A stretch of DNA of 64,000 nucleotides from Treponema sp. Marseille-Q4130. GTDB lineage: Bacteria > Spirochaetota > Spirochaetia > Treponematales > Treponemataceae. The position numbers were made by a program, and so were the translations under genes. The notes beneath the pieces were generated by a model. The model worked only from the letters and a program-made list of their open reading frames with translations, had not been told where the DNA came from and ran no database searches. The DNA lies in contig NZ_JACSET010000003.1 in assembly GCF_014334325.1 (NCBI RefSeq), positions 62,001 to 126,000 of the forward strand, read 5' to 3'. Of the stretch, positions 18,944 to 30,117 are shown in pieces (within the stretch, counting starts at the first letter, position 1; every line of letters begins with the position of its first letter).

Positions 18944-20046
18944 CAGTTGAGATTCATCGGCATGATGATGTGAAAATAATCGGATGCCGGTTCGGCTCTC
19001 ATCGTGATCGCTTTCATCGGTTCGGTAAATTCGAAAACGATGTTTTCCGTGCCGATCGCTTTGATAGGCTCTGCAACATAGAGATAGTTGAGCGCAATCG
19101 TCACTTCTTCGCCGTCGTATCTGCACGGGATCTCTTCGACCGCCGTTCCCAAATCGGTTTCAGGTGAAATGAGCGTCAGCGTTCCCGGCGATACTTTGAA
19201 CAAAAGGCGGCTCACCTTTTTATCGATGAGGATCGTCGTGCGCCTGAGAGCCGAATCCAAATCGGTTTTATTAACTTGGAAAGAAAACTTTTGTTTTTCG
19301 GGAATGACTTTTTGATAATTCGGAAACTGTCCTTCAAGAAGCGCAGAGGAAAATTCGTAATTACCGAACTTTACGTAAATCAATTTATCGACGACGGCGA
19401 CGGAAACGTTTCCTTCATCGCTCGCATTTTTCAAAATACAGCTCAATATTTTTATCGGAACGATGGCCGACGGAAAATCTTTTATACCTTGTGCGATCGA
19501 TTTTGCCGAATACGAAAGACGACGTCCGTCGGTCGAAACCATAACCAAATCGTCATCTTTTTTAGTAAAGAAAACGCCCGTCATAAAATAGCGATTCGCG
19601 TCTTCCGAAACGGCGAATATCGTCTGCGAAATCATCGCTTTCAAATCTTTTGCCGCGACGTCGAAAAAGGGCACGTCCTGTGCCTCATTGACCGAAGGAA
19701 ATTTATCGCTTGCGATGCTCTTCAGTTGAAATTTTATTTTTTTGGCAACAGGCGTAATCGTTATTTTTACATCTTCCTGTTTGAACTCGATTTCACCCTG
19801 CGGAGAAGACGCGAGGATACTCATAAACTTATCGCAGTACACCGTCGTCGATCCTTCTTCCTGCACATCGACCGGAATTTTTGTTAAAAAACCGACCGAC
19901 GAATCGGTCGCCTTTATCGTAAGTGTATTGTTTTCCGCGCTGAAAAAGATATTCGATAAAATCGAAATCGCGCTTTTATTCGTAATGATTTCCTGAGCGA
20001 CGGCGATTTCTTTGATCATCGCATCTCTGTCAAAAGAAAATTTCAT
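18943..20046 (-). CDS. dnaN: DNA polymerase III subunit beta (sliding clamp)
   Basis: A 367-residue clamp subunit of normal length with three repeated folds. It starts MKFSFDRDAMIKEIAVAQEIITNKS and ends with the family pattern YHIIMPMNLN. The dimer encircles DNA and tethers DNA polymerase. It is preceded by a 272-bp AT-rich gap with DnaA boxes, followed without a gap by recF. Confidence 0.95.
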   Translation of the reverse strand: MKFSFDRDAMIKEIAVAQEIITNKSAISILSNIFFSAENNTLTIKATDSSVGFLTKIPVDVQEEGSTTVYCDKFMSILASSPQGEIEFKQEDVKITITPVAKKIKFQLKSIASDKFPSVNEAQDVPFFDVAAKDLKAMISQTIFAVSEDANRYFMTGVFFTKKDDDLVMVSTDGRRLSYSAKSIAQGIKDFPSAIVPIKILSCILKNASDEGNVSVAVVDKLIYVKFGNYEFSSALLEGQFPNYQKVIPEKQKFSFQVNKTDLDSALRRTTILIDKKVSRLLFKVSPGTLTLISPETDLGTAVEEIPCRYDGEEVTIALNYLYVAEPIKAIGTENIVFEFTEPMKAITMRAEPASDYFHIIMPMNLN

Positions 20047-20318
20047 AGTAAGCTCCTGTATCGATTATCGCAAAATTATTTTTTTTTTTGCAATAAGTCG
20101 TTTTTATTAACACAATGTCGCTTCTTAAATTTATAATATATATATAAATTTAGTCATAATAATAGTAAGGTCGGGCAAATTGTGGAAATCTCACGTATTT
20201 AATTGTAGCATAGGGATTTACGTCGTATATAACTTGCTGCCCTCTGTCCACATGTTATACACTTTTCCACATTGTATACCTTTTTTTGTGTTTTTTCCAC
20301 AACATTATAGCACATTAT
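20047..20318. other. dnaA-dnaN intergenic region, candidate oriC
   Basis: A 272-bp gap. One side (about 20080-20170) is very AT-rich, including a TATAATATATATATAAATTTA-like tract that could act as the unwinding element. The side near dnaA has a cluster of DnaA-box-like nonamers: TTATACACT at 20255-20263 and two TTTTCCACA at 20263-20271 and 20293-20301. In Borrelia the mapped chromosomal origin lies in the equivalent dnaA-dnaN gap. Gene polarity switches close by, between 21719 and 21818. A second candidate origin segment is behind gyrA, so the assignment is not final. Confidence 0.6.
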
Positions 20319-21719
20319 TCACTTTTTGTAATCTTTGATTTCCCTCATCAAAAGTTGAATTCTTGCTTCCAGTGACGAATCGATTTTTATCTCCGATGAA
20401 ATTTTATCGTATGAATGCATGACCGTCGAATGATCACGCCCGCCGAATTCGCTGCCGACTTCCGTAAACGAATATTCGGTGAGCTCGCGTGCGATGTACA
20501 TGGCTATTTGTCGCGGGATCACGTATTTTTGATCGCGCTTTTTGCTTTTCAAATCGGCAACCGAAATCGTATACAGATCGGCGACGACTTTTTGAATCGT
20601 TTCGATGGAAATCGTTCCGGCCGACGGACTCGAAAAGATATCGCGCAGCTGCTGTTGCGCCACTTCGATCGTAACCGGTTTTTGAATCAATTCCGCATAG
20701 CCCGTCATCTTCGTCAAAGCCGACTCCAAATCGCGCACGTTCGTTTCGATATTTTTTGCGATATAGTCGATGACGTCTTCGGGAATTTGCTTATCGAGCA
20801 ATTTCAATTTATTTAATAAAATCGCACGCCGCGTTTCATACGACGGTAATTTCAAATCGATGCTGAATCCGTTCGACAAGCGGCTTTGCAGACGTTCGTT
20901 AAATACTTTCAGCTCTTTAACCGGACGGTCACATGTAAATACGAGCTGCGAATTTTTATCGCGAAGCGCATTGAACGTGTAAAACAATTCTTCCTGTACT
21001 TTTTCCTTTCCCTGCAAAAAGTGAATATCGTCTATGAGCAGCACGTCGAGGTTTCTGTATTTTGATTTGAATTTATCCATCGCTTTTGCTTTCAAGCTGA
21101 TCGACCAGATGAATTCGTTCGCAAACGATTCCGCCGAAATATAGCAGATTTTCAATTTTTCATCTCGATGAAAAAGATAATTTCCGATTGACTGCATGAG
21201 ATGCGTTTTTCCGAGCCCGACACCGCCGTAGAGCAAAAGCGGATTGAACTTTTTTCCCGGATATTTTGCCGCTGCAAGCGCCGCATTGTATGCAAAGCTG
21301 TTGTCTTCTCCGGGTATAAAGGTTTCAAATGTAAAAGCTTCGTTCAGCTGCGGGTGTTTTTTTTGAGAGGCCGGAAAAGCGGCTTTTTCGGCGTTCTTTT
21401 TTTGCGGAGCGGCGTTTTGTGCAGTTCCTTTTTCGGCAATATTTTCATTGCTTACGATATGCTGCAGCTTGATATTTTTTTGACCCGTCAGCGATTCTAT
21501 TTTTTTTGCAATTTTATCGATATTGCCTTTTTTGAGCATCGTCTGCCACAAAAATTCGGACGGAACGGATACGGTTATCGTATTGTCCGTATCTTCAATA
21601 TATTGCATATTGAACCAGAGCTTGAATTCCGTTTCCTGCTGAGGACCTGCATTTTTATATTCTTCGTGAATTTGATCCATCGCATAGAACCAAACTTCGC
21701 GATAGTTATTATTGGGCAT
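20319..21719 (-). CDS. dnaA: Chromosomal replication initiator DnaA
   Basis: A 466-residue DnaA with all four domains. The N-terminal domain runs to about residue 90, followed by a variable linker. The AAA+ domain has Walker A GGVGLGKTHLMQSIGNYLF and Walker B VLLIDDIHFLQGKEKVQEELF. Domain IV has the DNA-binding signature GGRDHSTVMHSYDKI. It binds DnaA boxes and opens the origin. It is transcribed left, away from msrAB, with about 100 bp of divergent promoter region between them. Confidence 0.97.
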   Translation of the reverse strand: MPNNNYREVWFYAMDQIHEEYKNAGPQQETEFKLWFNMQYIEDTDNTITVSVPSEFLWQTMLKKGNIDKIAKKIESLTGQKNIKLQHIVSNENIAEKGTAQNAAPQKKNAEKAAFPASQKKHPQLNEAFTFETFIPGEDNSFAYNAALAAAKYPGKKFNPLLLYGGVGLGKTHLMQSIGNYLFHRDEKLKICYISAESFANEFIWSISLKAKAMDKFKSKYRNLDVLLIDDIHFLQGKEKVQEELFYTFNALRDKNSQLVFTCDRPVKELKVFNERLQSRLSNGFSIDLKLPSYETRRAILLNKLKLLDKQIPEDVIDYIAKNIETNVRDLESALTKMTGYAELIQKPVTIEVAQQQLRDIFSSPSAGTISIETIQKVVADLYTISVADLKSKKRDQKYVIPRQIAMYIARELTEYSFTEVGSEFGGRDHSTVMHSYDKISSEIKIDSSLEARIQLLMREIKDYKK

Positions 21720-21817
21720 AGAAATTAATTATAAACGAAAGTTCTCATATCTGTCAATTTTTAAAAAACGGTAATCGACTGTAACTATTATTCTATGTTA
21801 TTATTTATAAAACAGAT

Positions 21818-22891
21818 ATGAAACGATTACAATATATTAAAACGGTTGTCGCGTTTTTATATGCCTTTGTATTGTGTGTGTCTTGTGCAAAATCGCAGGA
21901 ACGAACTGTTTTGAAAAAAGCGCAAAATACTGTAAAATTGGGCGGAAAAATAATGGAAAAAGAAATCTACCTTGCAGGCGGTTGTTTTTGGGGCGTCGAA
22001 GCCTATTTCGAGCGTCTTCCCGGCGTCGCTCTCACCGAAACGGGATACGCAAACGGAAAAACCGACAAAACTTCGTACTACGAATTATCCGAAACCGATC
22101 ACACGGAAACCGTCCGCATCGTCTACGATCCTACGACGATCACGACGGAAGAACTGCTTGCGCATTATTTCAGAATCATCGACCCTACTTCCGTCAATCG
22201 GCAGGGAAACGACAGAGGCCGTCAATATCGCACCGGCATTTACTATACCGATGCTGCGGACGAAAAAGACGTGCAGGCATTTTTGGATTTTATGCAAAAA
22301 AAATATTCCGAACCGCTCGCTGTTGAAACGGGTGCGTTAAAAAATTTTATCCGCGCCGAAGACTATCATCAAAAATACCTCGATAAAAATCCCGGCGGCT
22401 ATTGCCACATCGATTTACGCCTCGCGGAAAAACCGCTGTACGATGAAAGCCGTTTTGCAGTACCGACAAAAGACGCGCTCAAAAAAAAGCTTTCTCCGCT
22501 GCAATACGACGTAACGCAGCGACAAGCGACCGAACGCCCCTATACGAGCGAATACGACGCTTTCGATGAAAAAGGCATCTACGTCGACGTCGTAACGGGA
22601 AAGCCGCTTTTTTCTTCAACCGACAAATACGACGCGGGCTGCGGCTGGCCGAGTTTTACGAAACCCATAACGACCGATGCCGTCGGCTACGAAAAAGACA
22701 CGAGCATCGGCATGCTGCGCACCGAAGTGCATTCCCGAACGGGGGACTCTCATTTGGGACACGTGTTCGACGACGGGCCGGAAGATGCGGGCGGACTTCG
22801 TTACTGCATAAACGGAGCATCTCTCAAGTTTATCCCCTATGCCGACATGGAAAAAGAAGGCTACGGTGACTACATACCCTATGTAAAATAA
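21818..22891 (+). CDS. msrAB: Peptide-methionine sulfoxide reductase MsrA-MsrB fusion, lipoprotein
   Basis: A 357-residue fusion. A lipoprotein-like signal ends LCVSC (Cys 23), placing the enzyme outside the cytoplasm. MsrA spans about 47-200 with catalytic Cys 56 in GGCFWG and repairs the S-sulfoxide. MsrB spans about 220-350 with Cys 275 in GCGWPSF and the catalytic Cys 330 in GLRYCING, and repairs the R-sulfoxide. The zinc-binding CxxC pairs of many MsrB proteins are absent. It protects exported proteins from oxidants, useful for an anaerobe meeting host defences. It diverges from dnaA and is followed by a long non-coding gap. Confidence 0.93.
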   Translation: MKRLQYIKTVVAFLYAFVLCVSCAKSQERTVLKKAQNTVKLGGKIMEKEIYLAGGCFWGVEAYFERLPGVALTETGYANGKTDKTSYYELSETDHTETVRIVYDPTTITTEELLAHYFRIIDPTSVNRQGNDRGRQYRTGIYYTDAADEKDVQAFLDFMQKKYSEPLAVETGALKNFIRAEDYHQKYLDKNPGGYCHIDLRLAEKPLYDESRFAVPTKDALKKKLSPLQYDVTQRQATERPYTSEYDAFDEKGIYVDVVTGKPLFSSTDKYDAGCGWPSFTKPITTDAVGYEKDTSIGMLRTEVHSRTGDSHLGHVFDDGPEDAGGLRYCINGASLKFIPYADMEKEGYGDYIPYVK

Positions 22892-23221
22892 AAACGCCGC
22901 AAGTTTTTAATCGGACGGAGCCGGTCGGAAGAACCCGCCCTTCGCGGCTCACTCACGCTCGGTCTCCTCGCTCGCTTGTGCTCGCTCCGGTGGCTGCCTA
23001 CGGCACCGCTCCGGCCGGGCGTAGGCTTTTTGTGTATGCTCGGATTTGCCCGAATAAGTCTGGAGTCGAAAAACGCTCAACGCGTTTTTCTTTTATAGGA
23101 GACACACGAAAATCCTGCGCGGGAAATTTCGCACTTCGTGCTCGACGCACGGCACGGAGGTCGTGTCGTATTTTTGTAAAGCAGTCGCGTATTTTTGCTG
23201 CGCAAAGATACGGTAGTGAGC

Positions 23222-23257
23222 GGGCTGTCTCAAAAATCGGTTATTTTTTCGACAGCC
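23222..23257. repeat. Dispersed hairpin repeat, GGGCTGTCTCAAAA type, copy 2
   Basis: Starts GGGCTGTCTCAAAA and ends TTCGACAGCC, giving a perfect 7-bp GGCTGTC/GACAGCC stem around an AT-rich loop. It differs from copy 1 (7327-7364) at few positions. It is not followed by a T-run in either direction, so a simple terminator role is not supported. Confidence 0.6.
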
Positions 23258-23433
23258 TGTCGAGTTTAAAATTAAGTCTTTATATCACAATGACTTAATT
23301 TTAAACATCGCATTAAATCAAGGAAACTTTCCAAAAACTGAAGTTTTTGAAAACCGCGAACGACCACTGCTCGGATTTTCCTGTTCTTTATTTAGGTCAA
23401 TCGTATCGGAAGTGTATACACGGTAAAGAAGCG

Positions 23434-23635
23434 TATAATAAAATAAAAAAGGCGGAACGCGAGGCAGCGGAACTGCCGCCGAGCCGCTCAGACCGATGGC
23501 AAGCAATCTTTTGCAAAAAAGATTGCTTAGTCCGATCCCAATTACGGTCTGCCGCGGCACTTGCAACGAGCGCGAAGCACGAAGTTCCCCGCGCAAACGG
23601 CAGGGCTGCTGCCGGGAGTGCAGCCGATTTTTTAT
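23434..23635 (+). ncRNA. Candidate structured RNA upstream of gyrB
   Basis: A perfect TATAAT at 23434-23439 (the -35 box is poor) would start a transcript near 23446. The following 190 bases can fold into GGCAG/CTGCC, a long-range stem pairing GCCGC...CAGACCG (about 23483-23495) with CGGTCTG...GCGGC, an enclosed perfect 12-bp hairpin AAGCAATCTTTT/AAAAGATTGCTT (23501-23528), and a final GGCTGC/GCAGCC stem (23604-23625) followed by T6, like an intrinsic terminator. I find no match to tmRNA, RNase P or SRP RNA motifs. It could instead be a gyrB leader element or a repeat remnant. Confidence 0.35.
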
Positions 23636-23773
23636 ATTACACGCTATTTTTTAGAGGATATAGCTTCCAGTACGGTTGATCTAGTTCCTTTACTTTTTTT
23701 CCTTTTTTTGCTATAGTAAAATATCAGTTTTTTCCATAATATATACAAACATATTGAAAATCATCAAAGGTAA

Positions 23774-25696
<1,923 letters not shown>

Positions 25697-25798
25697 CGTT
25701 TTGCGCTTGTTATCCGCCGGCTCGATCGCTCGCAGCTCGTGTTTTCGGCGGCAAAACGCAAGCATAATGACCCGATAAAATCAATAAGGATTGCAATT

Positions 25799-28270
25799 AT
25801 GGAAGAGATACAAACACCGGAAGGCGGTACGCTGATACCGATTCCTATCGATGCGGAAGTCAAACAGGCGTATATCGATTATTCGATGTCGGTCATCACG
25901 AGCCGCGCGCTCCCCGACGTCCGCGACGGATTAAAACCCGTTCACCGCCGCATATTGTACGCGATGGACGAACTCGGTCTTCGAAGCAGCGGTGCGACGA
26001 GAAAATGCGCGAAAATCGTCGGAGACGTGCTCGGTAAATTCCACCCGCACGGAGATGCTTCCGTCTACGATGCGATCGTTCACTTGGGTCAGGATTTTTA
26101 TCTGCGCTATCCGGTGATCACGCCGCAGGGAAACTTCGGTACGATTGCCGGAGACCCCGCCGCCGCATACCGCTATACCGAAGCGAAGATGGCAAAGCTC
26201 GCCGAAGAGATGGTCGCCGACATCGATAAAGATACGGTCGATTTTGTTCCGAACTTCGACGAAACGGCAAAAGAGCCGACCGTGCTCCCGTCGAAACTGC
26301 CGTATCTGCTCGTAAACGGCGCGTCCGGCATTGCAGTCGGTATGGCAACGAATATGCCGCCGCACAATCTCCGTGAAATCGCGTCGGCCGTATCGGCCTA
26401 TATCGACAATCCCGACATAACGATAGAAGAATTGAGCAAAATCGTGCGCGGCCCCGATTTTCCGACCGGCGGCATTATCTTCGGGAGAGGCGGCATCAAA
26501 CAGGCGTACAAAACGGGTCGCGGCAAAATAATCGTGCGCGGCCGGTTCAATATCGAAACGGCGAAGGGCGGCCGAGAGTCGATTATCTTTACGGAAGTAC
26601 CCTACGGTGTAAATACGAAAGTGCTGTGTGAACGCATCGGCGAACTTGCGCGCAACAAAGATATCGACGGTATAACCGGCATAAACGACGAAAGTTCCGA
26701 CCGCACCGGTATGAGGATCGTTATCGATTTGAAGCGGGGCGCGATTACGAAAATCGTATTGAATCAGCTGTTTACGAAGACGGCGCTTCAATCGAATTTC
26801 GGCGTCATCAACCTCGCGCTCGTCGGCGGGCGGCCGCAGATACTCACGCTCAAACAGCTCGTACAGCACTTTGTCGAACACCGCGATCAGGTCGTCACGC
26901 GCCGTACGCAGTTCGAACTCAACAAAGCGCTCGCGCGCGAGCATATTTTGCAGGCGCTTATCGTTGCGATCAACAATATCGACGAAGTGATCAAAATAAT
27001 CCGTGCGAGCCGCGATACCGAAGAAGCGAAAAACAATCTCAAAAAGCGTTTCGATTTCGATGACGTGCAGGCGCAGGCGATCGTCGATATGCAGTTGAAA
27101 CGCCTTACACATCTCGAAATCGACGATTTGAAAAAAGAGCTTGCGGAACTTGAAGCGCTTATCGCTCACTTACGCGATCTCCTTGCGCATCACGAAAAGC
27201 TGCTCGCGCTTGTCAAAACCGAAACGAATGAACTTGCCGAAAAATACGGCGACGACCGCCGTACCGATATCGTTGCAGATGAAATCGAAGAGATCAACGT
27301 CGAAGACATGATCAAACAGGAAGACGTCGTTATCCTCGTTTCAAAGCTCGGCTATATCAAGCGGCTTGCCGCGACGCAGTACAAAAGTCAGGGGAGAGGC
27401 GGCAAGGGCAGCTTCAGCGCAAACCTCGTCGAAGACGATTACATCAATCAGATTTTTATCGCATCGACGCACGACTGCATCATGTTTATCACGAACGAGG
27501 GAAAAGCGTATTGGATAAAAGTCCATGAAATTCCCGAAGCGTCGAAGATGAGCCGCGGTTCGCACATCAAAAGCCTGCTCGCCGTTTCCGCCGATGAAGA
27601 GATTACGACGACGGTGACGGTAAAAGAATTTGCCGGAGATAATTACGTGCTTATGGCGACGACGAACGGCGTCGTCAAAAAAACAGCGCTCAGCGATTTT
27701 GCAAACGCAAAGACGAAGGGTGTTATTGCAATCAAACTCGACGGCGGCGACAAGCTCGTCAGCGCGATTTTGACCGCCGGCAAAAACGACGTATTTTTCG
27801 TTTCACGCAGAGGAAAAGCGCTCCGCATATCGGAAGACGACGTACGGCCGATGGGGCGGGCGAGCCGCGGAACGCGGGGTATGAAACTTGCTGAAGGAGA
27901 CGAAATCGCGTCGGCCGTGCGGGCGGAAGCGGGTAAGAGCATCATGCTCGTCACCGAAAAAGGCTTCGGCAAGCGCATCAATCCGGAAGATTTCAAATCG
28001 CACGGACGGGGTACCGGCGGCCAGCGGTGCTACGGCAATACCGAAGAGCGCGGCGAAATAATCGGCGCCCTTGCCGTCGCCGACGGAGATGAAGTGCTGT
28101 GTATCACGAGCCAAGGGAAAACGCTCCGTGTTGCGGCGGGCGACATCAAAGAGCAGGGCACTGCTTCGACGGGGGTTTCCGTCGTCAAAGTCGATGCACC
28201 CGATTATTTGGTCGGCATCGACCGCGTAGCCGATGAAGAAGCGGATAAAGACGATACAAAAAACACGTAG
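25799..28270 (+). CDS. gyrA: DNA gyrase subunit A
   Basis: An 823-residue GyrA. The breakage-reunion domain has the catalytic Tyr in [11 protein letters not shown] and the quinolone region [20 protein letters not shown]. The C-terminal beta-pinwheel contains a GyrA box (QGRGGKG), which separates it from ParC. Ala 87 stands where E. coli has Ser 83. The start at 25799 follows AAGGA and gives the usual N-terminus ([29 protein letters not shown] in pieces); an upstream in-frame start is less likely. It ends in the origin-proximal non-coding region. Confidence 0.96.
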   Translation: MEEIQTPEGGTLIPIPIDAEVKQAYIDYSMSVITSRALPDVRDGLKPVHRRILYAMDELGLRSSGATRKCAKIVGDVLGKFHPHGDASVYDAIVHLGQDFYLRYPVITPQGNFGTIAGDPAAAYRYTEAKMAKLAEEMVADIDKDTVDFVPNFDETAKEPTVLPSKLPYLLVNGASGIAVGMATNMPPHNLREIASAVSAYIDNPDITIEELSKIVRGPDFPTGGIIFGRGGIKQAYKTGRGKIIVRGRFNIETAKGGRESIIFTEVPYGVNTKVLCERIGELARNKDIDGITGINDESSDRTGMRIVIDLKRGAITKIVLNQLFTKTALQSNFGVINLALVGGRPQILTLKQLVQHFVEHRDQVVTRRTQFELNKALAREHILQALIVAINNIDEVIKIIRASRDTEEAKNNLKKRFDFDDVQAQAIVDMQLKRLTHLEIDDLKKELAELEALIAHLRDLLAHHEKLLALVKTETNELAEKYGDDRRTDIVADEIEEINVEDMIKQEDVVILVSKLGYIKRLAATQYKSQGRGGKGSFSANLVEDDYINQIFIASTHDCIMFITNEGKAYWIKVHEIPEASKMSRGSHIKSLLAVSADEEITTTVTVKEFAGDNYVLMATTNGVVKKTALSDFANAKTKGVIAIKLDGGDKLVSAILTAGKNDVFFVSRRGKALRISEDDVRPMGRASRGTRGMKLAEGDEIASAVRAEAGKSIMLVTEKGFGKRINPEDFKSHGRGTGGQRCYGNTEERGEIIGALAVADGDEVLCITSQGKTLRVAAGDIKEQGTASTGVSVVKVDAPDYLVGIDRVADEEADKDDTKNT

Positions 28271-28359
28271 TCGTATGTATTTTGTTATAATACAAAGAAA
28301 TAGACGCTTTTGTCGGAATCGATTTTTTTAAGAAATTTCGTATTTTTTTTAAGAATATG

Positions 28360-28388
28360 CTGACAAAAACGCAACATTACCGTATAAT
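28360..28388 (+). promoter_or_regulatory. Strong sigma-70 promoter behind gyrA
   Basis: CTGACA and a perfect TATAAT separated by exactly 17 bases, with the start point near 28395. There is no gene downstream for over 900 bp, only a terminator 55-90 bases on, so it should make a short RNA. Confidence 0.7.
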
Positions 28389-28394
28389 GGGATA

Positions 28395-28487
28395 ATACGG
28401 GACAACCGGTGTTGCGCATTTTATACGGTTGCGGGTGGTCATCAGGCAAGAGCCGGATCGCGGAAAGCGGTCCGGCTCTCTTTTTTT
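28395..28487 (+). ncRNA. Candidate small RNA of about 90 nt
   Basis: The segment between a near-consensus promoter and a strong intrinsic terminator, with no start codon and frame of useful length. It can form a 5' hairpin CAACCG/CGGTTG, then a single-stranded GGTGGTCATCAGGCAA segment, then the terminator stem. I checked it by eye against SRP RNA, 6S RNA and T-box features and found no convincing match, although the GGGTGGTC run is loosely reminiscent of T-box or SRP motifs. Its place between gyrA and the parS cluster is unusual. Confidence 0.5.
28450..28487 (+). terminator. Intrinsic terminator of the small RNA
   Basis: GAGCCGGATCGC and GCGGTCCGGCTC form a fully paired 12-bp stem (one G-U) with a GGAAA loop, followed by TCTTTTTTT. 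Confidence 0.9.
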
Positions 28488-28634
28488 ATCTAAGAGTTTT
28501 TGGTGTTACCGATACGGACGCCGCTTTCCGCGAATTTAAAACGCAGCGTAAACTTGTGAACTCGGAACGACTGTGATACTTGCGGGGTTTTCAACAATGG
28601 GCATAACTTGTGGAAAAACATTTCTTCCGCTTGA

Positions 28635-28650
28635 TGTTTCACGTGAAACA
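28635..28650. promoter_or_regulatory. parS: parS site 1 (ParB binding)
   Basis: TGTTTCACGTGAAACA, a perfect 16-bp palindrome matching the bacterial parS consensus. ParB binds and spreads from such sites to segregate the origin region. Confidence 0.9.
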
Positions 28651-28701
28651 TTTTATATGTGCTTTATACAGGCAGCGGCAAGTGTGGCAATTGTTGCCGA
28701 A

Positions 28702-28717
28702 TGTTTCACGTAAAACA
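28702..28717. promoter_or_regulatory. parS: parS-like site 2, one mismatch
   Basis: TGTTTCACGTAAAACA, identical to the other sites except one base (G to A) that breaks the palindrome. It may bind ParB weakly. Confidence 0.7.
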
Positions 28718-28811
28718 CTCGCTGCGCTCTGAGACTGCTGTGGGACGGGTAAAGCGCATTTGCAGTGATGCCTGTCGACCGTCGGAGATTCGAATCGGTA
28801 TTCGGTCGATA

Positions 28812-28827
28812 TGTTTCACGTGAAACA
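28812..28827. promoter_or_regulatory. parS: parS site 3 (ParB binding)
   Basis: TGTTTCACGTGAAACA, a perfect parS palindrome. Confidence 0.9.
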
Positions 28828-29006
28828 ATTAAGAAAGTAAACGCGATAATACAAAGTTAGGGGTGAAAGTAAAGTCGAAGGTTAAAAAACACTGCGGGCG
28901 GAACAAAACTTTTGGCAGGTACAGGGCAGGGTAATTTTATAAAAAATATAGAAGAACTTTCAGTGTGCGGTAAAACTTTGCCGATGTTTTGATCGGGTGT
29001 GTCAAA

Positions 29007-29022
29007 TGTTTCACGTGAAACA
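29007..29022. promoter_or_regulatory. parS: parS site 4 (ParB binding)
   Basis: TGTTTCACGTGAAACA, a perfect parS palindrome, only six bases from a perfect DnaA box. Confidence 0.9.
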
Positions 29023-29028
29023 AAAAAC

Positions 29029-29058
29029 TTATCCACAGCTTTTCAACAATGTGGATAA
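29029..29058. promoter_or_regulatory. Inverted pair of perfect DnaA boxes
   Basis: TTATCCACA at 29029-29037 and its reverse complement TGTGGATAA at 29050-29058, 12 bases apart. Both match the strict DnaA-box consensus, unlike the looser boxes between dnaA and dnaN. Confidence 0.8.
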
Positions 29059-29331
29059 CTAACGAACGGTTGTTTGTATGAAAGCTCCGAAAAACTTCAA
29101 CTTTTGGAACCTTTTTTTAAAAATTCAACCGAGTATTTAGAAATGTCTGTATATCTCCAAACGATCGTTTGTTAGTTTCATTATCACCGATTTTGCGGAG
29201 TAAAGCGCAAGTCGGATAAATTTTTGACATAGATGCATTGTTTTTTTACTATTGTGACAATTAATACATGGGTATCGTTTCATATCGATTTTATACTATA
29301 AAAAAAATTAAATTAGCGATATAATATTGCT

Positions 29332-30117
29332 ATGATAAATTCCGAAGAAAATTGGAAAACGACAGATTTGAATGTAGACAGTCTCTGGCTGATAGATAAA
29401 CGCGATAACACAGGGAAACATGAAAACAATTATCATGGCAATTTTATTCCTCAAATTCCTAATCAATTAATTCGGCGATATACGAATAAAAATGATACGG
29501 TTTTGGAATTGTTTGCCGGCAGCGGAACAACGCTTTATGAATGTGAAAAATTGGGTCGAAACTATATCGGTTTTGATATAAATGAAAAAATGATTGATTA
29601 TATAAATCAAAAAATGAAGGAAACGCAAAATATTTATTTTTTGGTAAAAGATTGTGATGTAACGGATACGGAGAAAATAAACGCCGTTATGAATCAAAAT
29701 TACGAATGGTGTGAAACTCGGACTGTAGATTTTTTGATTGTACACCCGCCGTATATGGATATTATAAAATTTACTGAAAAAATGGCAGATTTATCTACTA
29801 TTTCTGATCTGAAAATTTTTATCGAGAAATTTACACTCGCAATGAAAAATGGACTTAAGTATCTTAAAAAGAATAAATATTTTGCTGTTGTAATCGGAGA
29901 TATTTATAAAAAAAGTGAAGTTATTCCATTGGGTTTTTATGTAATGGATGCTATAAAAAGAAATTTTAAAGTAAAAATGAAAGGCATAATTGTAAAAAAT
30001 ATCGAGGGTAATAGGGGGAAATTAGGTTCGCAAAGTATATGGAAATACAGAGCACTGAACAGTGATTACTTCCTGTTTAAGCATGAATATATTTTTGTTT
30101 TCAAAAAGGAATTTTAG
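29332..30117 (+). CDS. Type II DNA methyltransferase (M1 of the R-M system)
   Basis: A 261-residue amino-methyltransferase. The order is NFIPQIPNQLIRRYT (motif X-like), ELFAGSGTT (motif I, SAM binding), then HPPY (motif IV, normally DPPY or SPPY) in VDFLIVHPPYMDIIKF, which is the gamma-type order. It should methylate N6-adenine or N4-cytosine. No clear ribosome site precedes the ATG. It abuts the endonuclease gene (its stop is immediately before that ATG), and the whole three-gene unit is much more AT-rich than gyrA, pointing to horizontal acquisition. The His in HPPY is atypical. Confidence 0.85.
   Translation: MINSEENWKTTDLNVDSLWLIDKRDNTGKHENNYHGNFIPQIPNQLIRRYTNKNDTVLELFAGSGTTLYECEKLGRNYIGFDINEKMIDYINQKMKETQNIYFLVKDCDVTDTEKINAVMNQNYEWCETRTVDFLIVHPPYMDIIKFTEKMADLSTISDLKIFIEKFTLAMKNGLKYLKKNKYFAVVIGDIYKKSEVIPLGFYVMDAIKRNFKVKMKGIIVKNIEGNRGKLGSQSIWKYRALNSDYFLFKHEYIFVFKKEF

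Larger units (their letters stand above)
28271..29331. other. Origin-proximal non-coding region with parS and DnaA boxes
   Basis: A 1,061-bp stretch without a gene. It contains a promoter-terminator unit (28360-28487), four parS-type sites, a TGTGGAAAA nonamer at 28609-28617, an inverted pair of perfect DnaA boxes (29029-29037 and 29050-29058), and a promoter for the downstream methyltransferase (TTGACA at 29224, TACTAT at 29247, 17 bp apart). It is therefore a chromosome partition site and a second candidate for part of the replication origin. Confidence 0.75.

Noticed and set aside
25931-27169. Minus-strand open frame (412 codons) opposite gyrA
   Set aside because: Antisense shadow of gyrA; no domain or ribosome site.
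28395-28487. SRP RNA, T-box or 6S RNA at the orphan transcription unit
   Set aside because: The SRP domain IV core and the T-box TGGNACCGCG sequence are absent, and the length and fold do not fit 6S RNA.
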